Positions 54,501 to 61,591 of a stretch of DNA of 64,000 bases are shown one piece after another. The translations under genes and the position numbers were made by a program. This DNA is from Burkholderia cepacia ATCC 25416. Lineage in GTDB: Bacteria > Pseudomonadota > Gammaproteobacteria > Burkholderiales > Burkholderiaceae. The DNA lies in NCBI RefSeq assembly GCF_001411495.1, contig NZ_CP012981.1:1612001-1676000 (forward strand), written 5' to 3'. Each line of letters opens with the position of its first letter. Positions within the stretch are counted from its first letter, which is position 1. Below the pieces are notes generated by a model. The model was not told where the DNA came from, did not search any database, and saw only the letters and a program-made list of their open reading frames with translations.

Positions 54501-56205
54501 GCTCGATTCGCGCAGCCTCGCGTTCGCCGACGACATTCGCGTGCTGACGGGCGGGCAGGGCATCGACATCGTGCTGAATTCGCTCGCCGGCGAAGCCATG
54601 GTGCGCAGCATCGACACGCTTCGTCCGTTCGGTCGATTCCTCGAGCTCGGCAAGCGCGATTTCTACGAAAACAGCCATATCGGGCTGCGGCCGTTCCGCA
54701 ACAACATCAGCTATTTCGGCATCGATGCCGACCAGTTGATGGGTGCGTTGCCGGAGCTGACCGAACGCCTGTTCGGCGAAGTGATGGCGCTGTTCGCGGC
54801 AGGTGTGCTGCATCCGCTGCCGTATCGCGCGTTCCCCGCTGAACGGGCCGAAGATGCATTCCGCTACATGCAGCAGGCGCGCCAGATCGGCAAGGTACTC
54901 GTGACCTATCCGTCCGGCACGCCGGCCCCGACGCGCGGTGTCACGCGCGCGGGCTCGCTCGCGCTCGATCCGCACGGCACGTACCTGGTGGTCGGCGGCA
55001 CGGGCGGGCTCGGGTTTGCGAGCGCGCGCTGGATGGTCGGGCGCGGCGCTCGCCGGCTGACGCTGGCGAGCCGTTCCGGCGAGCTTGCCGGTGCGGCCCG
55101 CGAGGAGGTCGAGCGCTGGCGCGCGACGCTCGGCGTCACGGTCGATGTCGTCTCGTGCGATGTGACCGATGCCGCGGCGGTCGATGCGATGATTGCCGCG
55201 ATCGCGCGGCGCGGCAGCCCGCTCAAGGGCGTGCTGCATTCCGCGATGTCGATCGACGACGGCCTCGTGCGCAATCTCGACGATGCGCGCATGGCCGCGG
55301 TGCTCGCCCCGAAGGTGGCCGGCGCATGGAACCTGCACCGCGCGACACGCGCGCTGCCGCTCGACCTGTTCGTCGTCTATTCGTCGGCGACGACCTATCT
55401 CGGCAATCCGGGGCAGTCGAACTACGTCGCGGCCAACACTTTCCTCGAGGCGCTCGTCGAACATCGTCGCGCGGCCGGGCTGCCCGGCACGTTCATGGCG
55501 TGGGGCCCGCTCGAGGACGTCGGCTTCCTCGCGCGCCACGCGGATACGCGCGAGGCGTTGCAGTCGCGGATCGGCGGTGCATCGATCACGTCCGACGAAG
55601 CGATGGCCGCGCTCGAGCGCGCGCTGGTCGCGGGCGCGGCCGGCGAAGCCGTGGTCCGGCTCGACTGGCATGCCGTGGCGCGCGGGATGCCCGCCGCGAA
55701 GGCACGCCGGTATTCGCTGCTGCAATCGCATGCGAAGGGCGGCGATGCGCGCGACGGCGGCACGCAGTTGCGGGAAGAAGTGCTGGCCTTGCCGCGCGAC
55801 GAAGCGATCGCGCTGGTTGCCCGGACGCTGCAGGCGCAGATCGCGCGGATCCTGCACATGACGCCGGATCGCATCGCGCTCGACAAGTCGGTGCTCGACA
55901 TGGGCATGGATTCGCTGATGGGGATGGAGCTTGGCCTGGCGGTCGAGGAAGCGTTCGAGGTCAAGCTGTCGGTGATGGCGATTGCCGAAGGCGCGTCGGT
56001 GACGACGCTGGCCGGACGCATCGTCGATTCGATCGGCGCGTCGGCCGACGCGTCCGACGCCGGGGCGGCGACCGATGCCGCTCAGGAGGCCGTCGCGGCG
56101 CTTGCCGCGAAACACGCGATCGAAGGCGAAGCGCGCGCGATGCTCGATACGCGGCCGGCGCCCGTGGCGGGCCAGGTGTCGCCGACGCTGGAGGTCGCGC
56201 GATGA
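48571..56205 (+). CDS. wcbR: Type I highly reducing polyketide synthase (KS-AT-DH-MT-like-ER-KR-ACP)
   Basis: 2,544 residues, one full iterative-type module. KS spans ~1-430: DTACSSS with Cys174, HGTGT with His310, NIGHLE with His350. AT spans ~530-830: GHSVGE with Ser636; YAFHSSH indicates a malonyl-CoA preference. DH begins ~905: His937 in HVVDGGVAFP and Asp1109 in HPALMDSGFH. A methyltransferase-like region at ~1290-1560 has VLELGATDGDV, an imperfect SAM motif that may be inactive. ER spans ~1790-2110 with VHGGAGGVG near 1934, and KR ~2130-2330 with VVGGTGGLG and YSSATTYLGNPGQSNY. The ACP has Ser2448 in GMDSLMGMEL. There is no thioesterase. All reducing domains look intact, so a saturated acyl chain on ACP is expected. 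It overlaps wcbS by 4 bp. Confidence 0.95.
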   Translation: MNSKIAIIGVACRFPGGANDLGDFWQLLRDERDAVTEIPADRFGTDFYQHPSKREPGKSYTFSAGVVDNVAGFDAAFFGISPREAAQMDPQQRLLLELAWEAFEDAGVRPADMRGSNCGVFVGAASMDYGNRNMDDLNVIDPYSATGNTLSIASNRVSYLFDLRGPSMSVDTACSSSLVALHQAVKALQSGEANMALAGGVNLLLHPFGFVSFSKASMLSPRGRCRAFDATGDGYVRSEGGAFVLLKPLDRALADGDTIHAVIAGSGVNSVGHSPGGISVPGAAAQASLLRSVYARAGIDPQSLAYLEAHGTGTAVGDPIEARALIDVVSGERPADRPLLIGSAKTNIGHLETASGMAGLLKAVLCLKHRAVPRSLHFVTPNPGIDFDGGRLRVVDRFMPLDTGDAPLTVGVNSFGFGGTNAHVVLTEAPAANQTSAAAPEPTHAQLSPLVLTARSANALGALAGRYLSMLDNGGDWQALAAATARRRQWLEHRAIVAPADLAEGRAALVALAQPAPEGLPACVATGQAPADTPRTALVFSGNGCQWVGMGNELYAENAVFRAALDEVDALWCADGSPSLVDVMRGGPSAEWLAGQGAEWLAATENAQPLLFAIQVGMIRVIDASGMRYDAAIGHSVGEIAAAWVTGALSLADAVRVIKIRSRAQAMTRGSGRMAAVGIGDAAARELIARHGLARRVEIAGINSPDAVTLAGELQGLQALEAALRGSGKFFQMLDLDYAFHSSHMDRIEPVVLAELASLRPQLGNGTYVSTVTGGALAGTELDARYWWRNIREPVRFGDGIAHLIEQGVRLFVEVSPHSILRTYVKQALTAAGATGMALPTLKRGHGSAATLRQAILAAIAHGASVDPARFAPGESRAALPSYPWQRDRFWLTPTVEGYGLVNRRREHPLLGYRLHEHAFAWENQLDPAKLPMLADHVVDGGVAFPGAGYVEMALAAARTFFDTPDAALENVEIRTPVVFQPQQAKLFRLVIEPRTATFTIETRDRMSDSAWTLNVTGRMLESGNALGDTSVVPSAALDRLLALPAADGDTLYANTAAIGLGYGPAFRWVRTVRVAASDGAALADVAAPAACGDAKALSAYLLHPALMDSGFHPLFALLAAHAREGEHPAYVPVQIGRVDYLRGDMVERVLVQIDRHSPHSIVAHFEFLDARGAIVARLGGCRFRRVDLVGRRQNLPARFVYRLEDMPLPGDVDAAGLPAPDALLALAVARLDATGNDVRRTQHLTEILPLLDVLASLYALRAFDALGAFAGTWQPAAGRAALAARLADMLVEDGLAHRDGALLVRDDAACAALPPLDELWRGLLAESPGHVAELTLLAHCGAALPDVLGGAKDGARLLSPTGHSLVEQLLAASPTWQHVHALLTASVEQAVDAWQPARRLRVLELGATDGDVLQTLGMHLAAARCDHTIAATAGQLAGFDTDAEAVVRTVALQSGERLSLSADDAGPYDLIVANRALSDRHDVVDALNAMRSWLAPGGLLLLAESRHGRFSDIVFASQATSTEAAAPAPLAPADLEAALARAGYVDVVRHVEQSLDLDGTPTFVIARNPASAAAAQRTDDPSDLDTLARNEQWLVMHAPGAAGGFGGQLADALARAGYPADIVDITHAADAIASLPAGQPAHVVFCAPETPLAESATGDGLMAAQRHGAIALAALVRALGGQPNAATRLTVVTRGGAPFAGAANAHPEQATLWGLGRVLANEHPELACRLIDVDRAVDGISDALIRELTGSAVEEEVVLGAHGRLVPRMLTAAQAAARSDGAIARAAVLAFDAPGSLRNLEWFALPESELGADEVEIEPVATGLNFRDVMYAMGLLSDEAVETGFAGATIGMELSGRVVRVGGAVTAFAPGDAILGFAPASFATRVRTRAQAIALKPERLTFEEAATVPTTFFTAYYALVELARLRRGERVLVHGGAGGVGIAAIQLARHFGAEVFATAGSDEKREFVRLLGADHVLDSRSLAFADDIRVLTGGQGIDIVLNSLAGEAMVRSIDTLRPFGRFLELGKRDFYENSHIGLRPFRNNISYFGIDADQLMGALPELTERLFGEVMALFAAGVLHPLPYRAFPAERAEDAFRYMQQARQIGKVLVTYPSGTPAPTRGVTRAGSLALDPHGTYLVVGGTGGLGFASARWMVGRGARRLTLASRSGELAGAAREEVERWRATLGVTVDVVSCDVTDAAAVDAMIAAIARRGSPLKGVLHSAMSIDDGLVRNLDDARMAAVLAPKVAGAWNLHRATRALPLDLFVVYSSATTYLGNPGQSNYVAANTFLEALVEHRRAAGLPGTFMAWGPLEDVGFLARHADTREALQSRIGGASITSDEAMAALERALVAGAAGEAVVRLDWHAVARGMPAAKARRYSLLQSHAKGGDARDGGTQLREEVLALPRDEAIALVARTLQAQIARILHMTPDRIALDKSVLDMGMDSLMGMELGLAVEEAFEVKLSVMAIAEGASVTTLAGRIVDSIGASADASDAGAATDAAQEAVAALAAKHAIEGEARAMLDTRPAPVAGQVSPTLEVAR

Positions 56206-57119
56206 GCGCGCCGTCCGGCTGGGCGACGCGCCAGGGCACGCTGGCAGGTCCGCTGGCGATCGACGGTCACGGGCTGCACACGGGGCGCCGGGTGGGTGTG
56301 CGGATCCTGCCCGCGCGGCCGGAAGACGGCGTGACGGGAATCGTGTTCCGTCGCGTCACGCAGGGGCGCACGCTCGCGACGCTGCCGGTCGATCCCGCGC
56401 TGCGCCGCGCCCAGCCGCTCTGCACGATGCTGCGCAATGCGGACGGCGTTGGCGTTCGCACGATCGAGCATCTGCTCGCGTCGCTGCTCGCATGCGAGAT
56501 CGATCACGCGATCGTCGAGATCGACGCCGAGGAAGTGCCGATTCTCGACGGCAGCGCCACGCCGTGGGTGGACGCCATCCGCGCGTGCGGCCGGGTCGCG
56601 CTCGATGCGCCGAAACGCTTCATCCGCGTGCTGCGGCCCGTCGTCGTCACGGACGGCGAAGGCGACCAGCGGCGCGAAATGCGGGTCGAGCCGGCGCCGC
56701 GTTACGAACTGAGCGTGCGCAACGACCTGCGCGGCTTCGGCGACATGCATTGGGACGGTGCGCTGACGCCGGCCGCATTCGAAACCGAAATCGCGCCGTC
56801 GCGCTCGTACGGGCGCGTGAAATGGGCCGTGCCGGCGATCGTCGCCGGCTATCTGCGCGGCGTGCCGATCCTGCGCGGCGCACGGCCGTCGTGTACCGCA
56901 TCCATCGTCGGCAGCCGCGTGCTGGGCGGGATGCGCTTGCCGGATGAATTCGTCCGGCACCGCGTGCTCGACCTGGTCGGCGATCTCGCGCTGGCCGGCG
57001 CGCCGCTGCTGGCGCGCGTGAGCGCGTTGCGGCCGAGCCACGAGATGAATTTCCGGCTGGTCGACGCGCTGCTGGCCTCGCCCGACGCGTGGCAGTGGGC
57101 CGAGTTTTCCGACGCGTGA
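56202..57119 (+). CDS. wcbS: LpxC-like zinc-dependent deacetylase
   Basis: A 305-residue homologue of LpxC, the UDP-3-O-acyl-GlcNAc deacetylase of lipid A synthesis. It keeps the family order: LAIDGHGLHTGRRVGVRILPA, TMLRNADGVGVRTIEHLLASLL with Glu89 and His90, EEVPILDGSATPWVDAI, and FVRHRVLDLVGDLAL with His253 and Asp257. Late RPSHEMNFRLVDAL contains His280. The three zinc ligands and catalytic residues therefore appear conserved. It is clearly diverged in the middle (SRSYGRVKWAVPAIVAGYL) and is not in an lpxC context, so it should be a second enzyme acting on another acyl-amino substrate. It overlaps wcbR by 4 bp. Confidence 0.88.
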   Translation: MSAPSGWATRQGTLAGPLAIDGHGLHTGRRVGVRILPARPEDGVTGIVFRRVTQGRTLATLPVDPALRRAQPLCTMLRNADGVGVRTIEHLLASLLACEIDHAIVEIDAEEVPILDGSATPWVDAIRACGRVALDAPKRFIRVLRPVVVTDGEGDQRREMRVEPAPRYELSVRNDLRGFGDMHWDGALTPAAFETEIAPSRSYGRVKWAVPAIVAGYLRGVPILRGARPSCTASIVGSRVLGGMRLPDEFVRHRVLDLVGDLALAGAPLLARVSALRPSHEMNFRLVDALLASPDAWQWAEFSDA

Positions 57120-57183
57120 CACCACGTCTTTTCATGACGCGCGGCGTAACATAGCGTCTTTTCGAGATTAAGCGAAGGAAGCA

Positions 57184-58512
57184 ATGGCACTGGGAGAGCA
57201 TCTTCGCCAGCAACTGGCGGCGAAAGCGCTGAAACGGCAGCTGGAGCGCGCGACGGATGCTGCCGCGGCACCGGGCGTGCCCGGCACGCAGGCAGCGCAG
57301 ACCGCATCGGCGCGCAGCCGCTTCGAATCGATGCCGCAGTATCAGCAGGTCCGGATCATGCGCGAGATGGGCGAGAAGCTGCGCGTCGACTCGCCGTTTT
57401 TCCGCGTGCACGACGGCGTCGCCGGTGCGACGACGCAGATCGGCGGGCGCGAATACCTGAACTTCGCGAACTACAACTACCTCGGCCTGGCTGGCGATCC
57501 GGACGTGTCCGCGCGCGCGAAGGCCGCGATCGACCGGTACGGCACGTCGGCATCGGCGAGCCGGATGGTCGCGGGCGAACGCCCGGTGCAGCGCGATCTC
57601 GAACGCGCGTTGGCCACGTTCTACGAAACCGACGACTGCGTCGCGTTCGTGAGCGGCCACGCGACGAACGTGACCGTGATCGGCGCACTGTTCGGACCGG
57701 GCGACCTGATCGTCCACGATGCGCTCGCGCACAACAGCATCGTGCAGGGCGCGCAGCTGAGCGGCGCGAAGCGGCTGAGCTTCGCGCACAACGACTGGCA
57801 GGCGCTCGACGAGCTGCTCGCGCGCGTACGCCGCGAATACCGGCACGTGCTGATCGCGATCGAAGGGCTGTACAGCATGGACGGCGATTTCCCCGACCTG
57901 CAGCGCTTCGTCGACGTGAAAACGCGCCACGGTGCATTCCTGCTGGTCGACGAGGCGCATTCGCTCGGCGTGCTCGGCGCGACCGGCAAGGGCATCCGCG
58001 AGCATTGCGGCGTCGCGCCCGACCAGGTCGACATGTGGATGGGCACGATGAGCAAGACGCTGGCCGGCTGCGGCGGCTTCATCGCCGGCTGCCAGCCGCT
58101 CGTCGACATGCTGCGCCATCTGGCGCCGGGCTTCCTGTACAGCGTCGGGCTGGCGCCGACGCTCGCCGAAGCGTCGCTGGCCGCGCTCGAGCGCCTGCAG
58201 GCCGAGCCGGAGCGCGTCGCGCGACTGCAGGCGCGCGGGCGGCAGTTCCTGAACGAAGCGCGCGCCGCCGGGCTGAATACCGGCACGAGTGCCGGGTTCG
58301 CGGTCGTGCCGGTGATCACGGGGAGCTCGCTGAAGGCCGCGCAATGGGCCAATGCGATGTTCGACGAAGGGATCAACGTGCAGCCGATCTTCTATCCGGC
58401 CGTCGAGGAAAAGGCTGCGCGCCTGCGCTTCTTCATCTGCTCGACGCACGAGCCGGAACAGATCAGCCGGACGGTCGCCGTGTTGTCGCGACTCGCGGGG
58501 CGCAGCGGATGA
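57184..58512 (+). CDS. wcbT: Alpha-oxoamine synthase family PLP enzyme (AONS/KBL-like)
   Basis: A 442-residue fold-type I PLP enzyme related to 8-amino-7-oxononanoate synthase, glycine C-acetyltransferase and serine palmitoyltransferase. A ~70-residue N-terminal extension precedes LNFANYNYLGLAGDPDV. SASASRMVAGERPVQRDLE, SGHATNVTVIGALFG, IAIEGLYSMDGDFPDL, LLVDEAHSLGVLG and the PLP-lysine segment MGTMSKTLAGCGGFIAG with Lys291 follow. These enzymes condense an acyl thioester with an amino acid, losing CO2. Placed right after a thioesterase-less polyketide synthase, it could release the chain as an amino ketone. The start is ATG 57184 after GAAGGA. It overlaps the GNAT by 4 bp. Confidence 0.92.
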   Translation: MALGEHLRQQLAAKALKRQLERATDAAAAPGVPGTQAAQTASARSRFESMPQYQQVRIMREMGEKLRVDSPFFRVHDGVAGATTQIGGREYLNFANYNYLGLAGDPDVSARAKAAIDRYGTSASASRMVAGERPVQRDLERALATFYETDDCVAFVSGHATNVTVIGALFGPGDLIVHDALAHNSIVQGAQLSGAKRLSFAHNDWQALDELLARVRREYRHVLIAIEGLYSMDGDFPDLQRFVDVKTRHGAFLLVDEAHSLGVLGATGKGIREHCGVAPDQVDMWMGTMSKTLAGCGGFIAGCQPLVDMLRHLAPGFLYSVGLAPTLAEASLAALERLQAEPERVARLQARGRQFLNEARAAGLNTGTSAGFAVVPVITGSSLKAAQWANAMFDEGINVQPIFYPAVEEKAARLRFFICSTHEPEQISRTVAVLSRLAGRSG

Positions 58513-59183
58513 CGCTGGCCGGTGCGTTCGCGCAAGCGGCTCCGCGTGCCGGCGAGCGCGTGCGGTTTCGTGCGGCCGAGGCGAACGACGCGGCGTCGTG
58601 CGGGCCGCTCGTGTTTGCGTCCGGCGTGGCGGAATTCGGGTTTTTTCTCGGCGAAAGCGATGCGCGCTGCATCGCTTTCCTGCAGAAGGCATTCCGGTCG
58701 CGCCATGGGCGCTTCTCGTGGCGCCGGCATCGCGTCGCGGTCGGTGAAGACGGCACCGTGCTCGCCGTGATGGCGATTCACGACGGGCAACGGACGATGT
58801 TCGACGACGTGCATGTCGTGTGGGCACTGGCGCGCTTCTTCGGCGTGCGCCGCACGATGGGGCAGTTGTTGCGCGGGCTGATTCTCGAAACGGAAATTCC
58901 GGCGCCGAAGCGCTCGCAGATTCTCGTCGCGCATTGCGCAACCGACGAGCGACAGCGCGGCACGGGGATCTTCAGTGCGTTGTTCCGCGACGCGCTGGAC
59001 ACGGGGGCATTGCCGGCCGACGGCAGCCGCGATGTCGTCCTCGACGTGCTGACCCGCAACGTGCGGGCCCGCGCGCTGTACGAACGGCTCGGGTTCACCG
59101 CACTGCCGCGGCCGCGCGCCCGTTCGCGCCGGCTGCCCGCCGGACTTGATTCGGTGCGGATGCGGTTTTCGCGCCGCGCCTGA
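58509..59183 (+). CDS. GNAT-family acyltransferase
   Basis: A 224-residue protein with a GNAT C-terminal domain: HCATDERQRGTGIFSALFRDAL is the acyl-CoA pyrophosphate-binding motif A, and DVLTRNVRARALYERLGF the motif B helix. The N-terminal half (RFRAAEANDAASCGPLVFASG, then FGFFLGESDARCIAFLQKAF) is less conserved. It overlaps wcbT by 4 bp in ATGA, so it belongs to the same unit and closes the block. In context it may acylate the amino group made by WcbT or exposed by the LpxC-like WcbS; this is inference. The donor could be acyl-CoA or acyl-ACP. Confidence 0.85.
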   Translation: MTLAGAFAQAAPRAGERVRFRAAEANDAASCGPLVFASGVAEFGFFLGESDARCIAFLQKAFRSRHGRFSWRRHRVAVGEDGTVLAVMAIHDGQRTMFDDVHVVWALARFFGVRRTMGQLLRGLILETEIPAPKRSQILVAHCATDERQRGTGIFSALFRDALDTGALPADGSRDVVLDVLTRNVRARALYERLGFTALPRPRARSRRLPAGLDSVRMRFSRRA

Positions 59184-59303
59184 CGCGATTTGTGCCGTGG
59201 ACTGAACGGCCGCCGGTGTACATCGGCACCATGCGCGGACACGATCGTCATTTGTTCGGGCGGCGCGCCGGAAACCAAGGGACGGCGGCTGACTCCGATG
59301 ATG

Positions 59304-59900
59304 TCAGTCGTTCAGCGGCAGTTTCCGGATGATCGCATCCACGCACTCCGACGGATCTGTCTCGGCCGTCTTGACGTGTACGTCGGGGGAGTGCGGCCGC
59401 TCGTACACGGAATCGATGCCGGTGAACTGGCGAATGCTTCCTTGCCGGGCTAATGCATACAATCCCTTCGGGTCACGCGCCTCGGCGACCTCCAATGCAG
59501 CGTCGACAAAGACCTCGACGAACGTGCCTTCGTCAAAGCGCGCGCGGGCCTTGTCACGCGCTGCCTGAAATGGCGAGATCAATGCGGCGATGACGACGAA
59601 TTCTGCATCCACCAGCAGCCTGGCCACTTCGGCGGTTCGCCGGATATTTTCATGACGATCGGCATCGCTGAACCCGAGATCGCGGTTAAGCCCCTCGCGC
59701 AGGCGGTCGGCATCCAGCAGATAGGTGCGAAGCCCGCGTGCATCGAGCTGTTCCTTCAGCAGGTTCGCCAGCGTCGATTTTCCGGCGCCGGAGATCCCGG
59801 TCAGCCATACCACGAAGGCTCGATTCTGTTTCACACGAGGACGTGCCGGTTCGCAGTCCGTCGGCTTGACGGGTGGCCAATTCTTGGAATCTTGGGTCAT
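59304..59900 (-). CDS. cysC: Adenylylsulfate kinase (APS kinase)
   Basis: CysC, 198 residues. It phosphorylates adenosine 5'-phosphosulfate to PAPS. The P-loop is LTGISGAGKSTLANLL at residues 33-48. YLLDADRLREGLNRDLGF, DRHENIRRTAEVARL, ALISPFQAARDKARARF and FVEVFVDAALEVAEARDPKGLYALAR follow, all typical. It is a stand-alone kinase, not fused to CysN or PAPS reductase, and no other sulfate-assimilation gene is nearby. It converges with the GNAT gene at the right edge of the capsule locus, and the locus contains a sulfotransferase (31367-32311). A PAPS supply for capsule sulfation is the simplest reading. Confidence 0.94.
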   Translation of the reverse strand: MTQDSKNWPPVKPTDCEPARPRVKQNRAFVVWLTGISGAGKSTLANLLKEQLDARGLRTYLLDADRLREGLNRDLGFSDADRHENIRRTAEVARLLVDAEFVVIAALISPFQAARDKARARFDEGTFVEVFVDAALEVAEARDPKGLYALARQGSIRQFTGIDSVYERPHSPDVHVKTAETDPSECVDAIIRKLPLND

Positions 59901-60069
59901 TTCCGATTAGAGGTACGGACGATCGCACAGTTACTTTGTTTGGAGTCTCGTCGACTTCCATTGACAATTGTAACGCGCCGGTATGTTTGTAATCCGTTAT
60001 TTTCCGGGCGTATTCGTTCTTCCGTTTACGTTTGGCATCCCCTTACGATGCCTTCAATGGTGCCGTCCG

Positions 60070-60903
60070 CTACTTTCGCCGCGGCGCGAACGGCCGCTGC
60101 TGCACATCAGCACCCTGCGCGACGATCGCCATGCTCTCTGGCACTTCCTCCCACGCGCCGCGCAGGTCGACGAGCGGCTCGGACACGACCATGAACGCGT
60201 CGTCGCCGGCTTCGGCGATGCGCGGGTTGTGCGGATACAGCTCATGGAGGTGCTTGAACGACGTGCTGTGGAACAGCGAACGCGACTGCCGTTCGCTCGA
60301 ATAACGCACCGCGATGATCCGCTCGCCGTCGGTCGCGCAGATCGTCATGTTGAGCGGTTCGGCCACGCGGTGCCGCGCGGCCGTTTCCTCGACCATGCCG
60401 ACCATCCGCTCGAGCGCGGGCAGCGGCATCTGCTCGAGGCCGTAGGTCAGCGCGAGGCGGAACATCAGTTCGGAGTCGGTCGAGCCTTCGAGCGTCGGGA
60501 ACAGCGCGGGATCGACCTTCATCGTCAGGTCGCGGCGCAGCTTGTGGAAGTCGCGGATCAGCCCGTTGTGCGCGAACAGCCAGCGGCCGTGGCGGAACGG
60601 GTGGCAGTTGGTTTCCTGTACCGGCGTGTCGGTAGCCGCGCGGATATGCGCGATGAACATCCGCGAGCGGATCGCGCGTGCGGCTTCGCGCAGGTTGCGG
60701 TCGTTCCACGCGGGATGCACGGAGCGGTAGCGGAACGGGAGTTCGTCGGGGCGCCCGTACCAGCCGATGCCGAAGCCGTCGCCGTTGGTGGTCGTCGCCC
60801 CCAGCTCCGAATGCAGGCTCTGGTCGATCAGCGAATGCTTCGCGCGGAACAGCACGGTCTCCAGATGGATCGGATTACCCGTATAGGCGAGCCAGCGGCA
60901 CAT
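60070..60903 (-). CDS. Class II glutamine amidotransferase (YafJ-like)
   Basis: A 277-residue Ntn-type amidotransferase. The nucleophile is Cys2, exposed after removal of Met (MCRWLAYTGNPIHLE). Other marks are DGFGIGWYG near residue 45, FIAHIRAATDTPVQETNCHPF near 90, WLFAHNGLIRDF near 115, TDSELMFRLAL, and the C-terminal VVSEPLVD. The ATG at 60903 is certain because the family needs Cys at position 2; the frame is open upstream to 61014. It hydrolyses glutamine for an unknown acceptor or acts on gamma-glutamyl compounds. Outside the capsule locus by orientation and spacing. Confidence 0.9.
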   Translation of the reverse strand: MCRWLAYTGNPIHLETVLFRAKHSLIDQSLHSELGATTTNGDGFGIGWYGRPDELPFRYRSVHPAWNDRNLREAARAIRSRMFIAHIRAATDTPVQETNCHPFRHGRWLFAHNGLIRDFHKLRRDLTMKVDPALFPTLEGSTDSELMFRLALTYGLEQMPLPALERMVGMVEETAARHRVAEPLNMTICATDGERIIAVRYSSERQSRSLFHSTSFKHLHELYPHNPRIAEAGDDAFMVVSEPLVDLRGAWEEVPESMAIVAQGADVQQRPFAPRRK

Positions 60904-61050
60904 GAAGCGCTCCTTCACGATGGATCGTTCGCGCATGGTAGCCGACTTCGCGGCGCATCCTCGCCCGCGGGCGCCCGGCCCGCCATTCGGGCAGATGCGC
61001 TGGCCAATCTTCATACGTCATTTACCCGGATGTGCGGTGAGCAACCGGGC

Positions 61051-61095
61051 AGCCATGCAGCCTGAAGCCATGCAGCCTGAAGCCATGCAGCCGGG
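61051..61095. repeat. 15-bp tandem repeat, three copies
   Basis: The unit AGCCATGCAGCCTGA occurs at 61051-61065 and 61066-61080, with a third, diverged copy at 61081-61095. It lies between the amidotransferase start and the AhpD-like gene's stop and has no open frame of interest. Possibly variable in copy number between strains. Confidence 0.85.
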
Positions 61096-61131
61096 CGCCG
61101 TCACGCGACGGCAGCGCCGCGGCCGTCAGGT

Positions 61132-61461
61132 TCAGTCGCCGAGCGCGTCCATCACGCGCGCCGAATAGACGAGTGCCGCACCCGCGTTCAGCGCAATCGC
61201 GACGCCGAGCGCTTCCGCTACTTCCTCCTTCGTCGCGCCATGCTTGGCCGCTTCGGCGGTGTGCACGGCGATACAACCGTCGCAGCGTGTCGTGACCGCC
61301 ACCGCGAGCGCGATCAGCTCGCGCGTTTTTGCGTCGAGATGGCCTGTCTTGGCGCCGGCGCCGGCCAGCGCCTGGTAGCCGGCCAGCGTGTCCGGCGACA
61401 GCTTGGCGATGTCGCCGATGCGCGTCGAGAGTTCCTTCCGGTATTCGTTCCAGTTCAGCAT
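61132..61461 (-). CDS. Carboxymuconolactone decarboxylase / AhpD-like protein
   Basis: A 109-residue all-helical protein of the CMD/AhpD family. The core ELIALAVAVTTRCDGCIAVHTAEAAKHGA holds the redox CxxC followed by His, typical of AhpD-like peroxidase partners. EEVAEALGVAIALNAGAALVYSARVMDA completes the domain. The ATG at 61461 gives the usual N-terminus (MLNWNEYRKEL); a longer frame reaches 61542 without conserved sequence. Divergent from the AraC-type regulator, which may control it. The electron partner is unknown. Confidence 0.9.
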   Translation of the reverse strand: MLNWNEYRKELSTRIGDIAKLSPDTLAGYQALAGAGAKTGHLDAKTRELIALAVAVTTRCDGCIAVHTAEAAKHGATKEEVAEALGVAIALNAGAALVYSARVMDALGD

Positions 61462-61591
61462 GATGCGTCCTTTTCGAGAAGAGGTGAGGAAGGCGGCGGG
61501 CGCCGCGATCTCGGGCGATGCAGGGTTATTCTGATCGTTCACGCTGAGGGTTTCGATACGCTAGAGTGTCAATTTTTAGCGCAATCGTCTC

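Noticed and set aside
51196..56115. A 4.9 kb open frame antisense to the polyketide synthase, and another at 48268-51156
   Set aside because: Both lie opposite a gene with clear domains; their translations are Arg/Gln/Ala-rich without any motif, the usual shadow of GC-rich third positions.
60034..60052. GGCATC...GATGCC hairpin after the amidotransferase stop, considered as a terminator
   Set aside because: The stem is only 6 bp and no T-run follows on the relevant strand.
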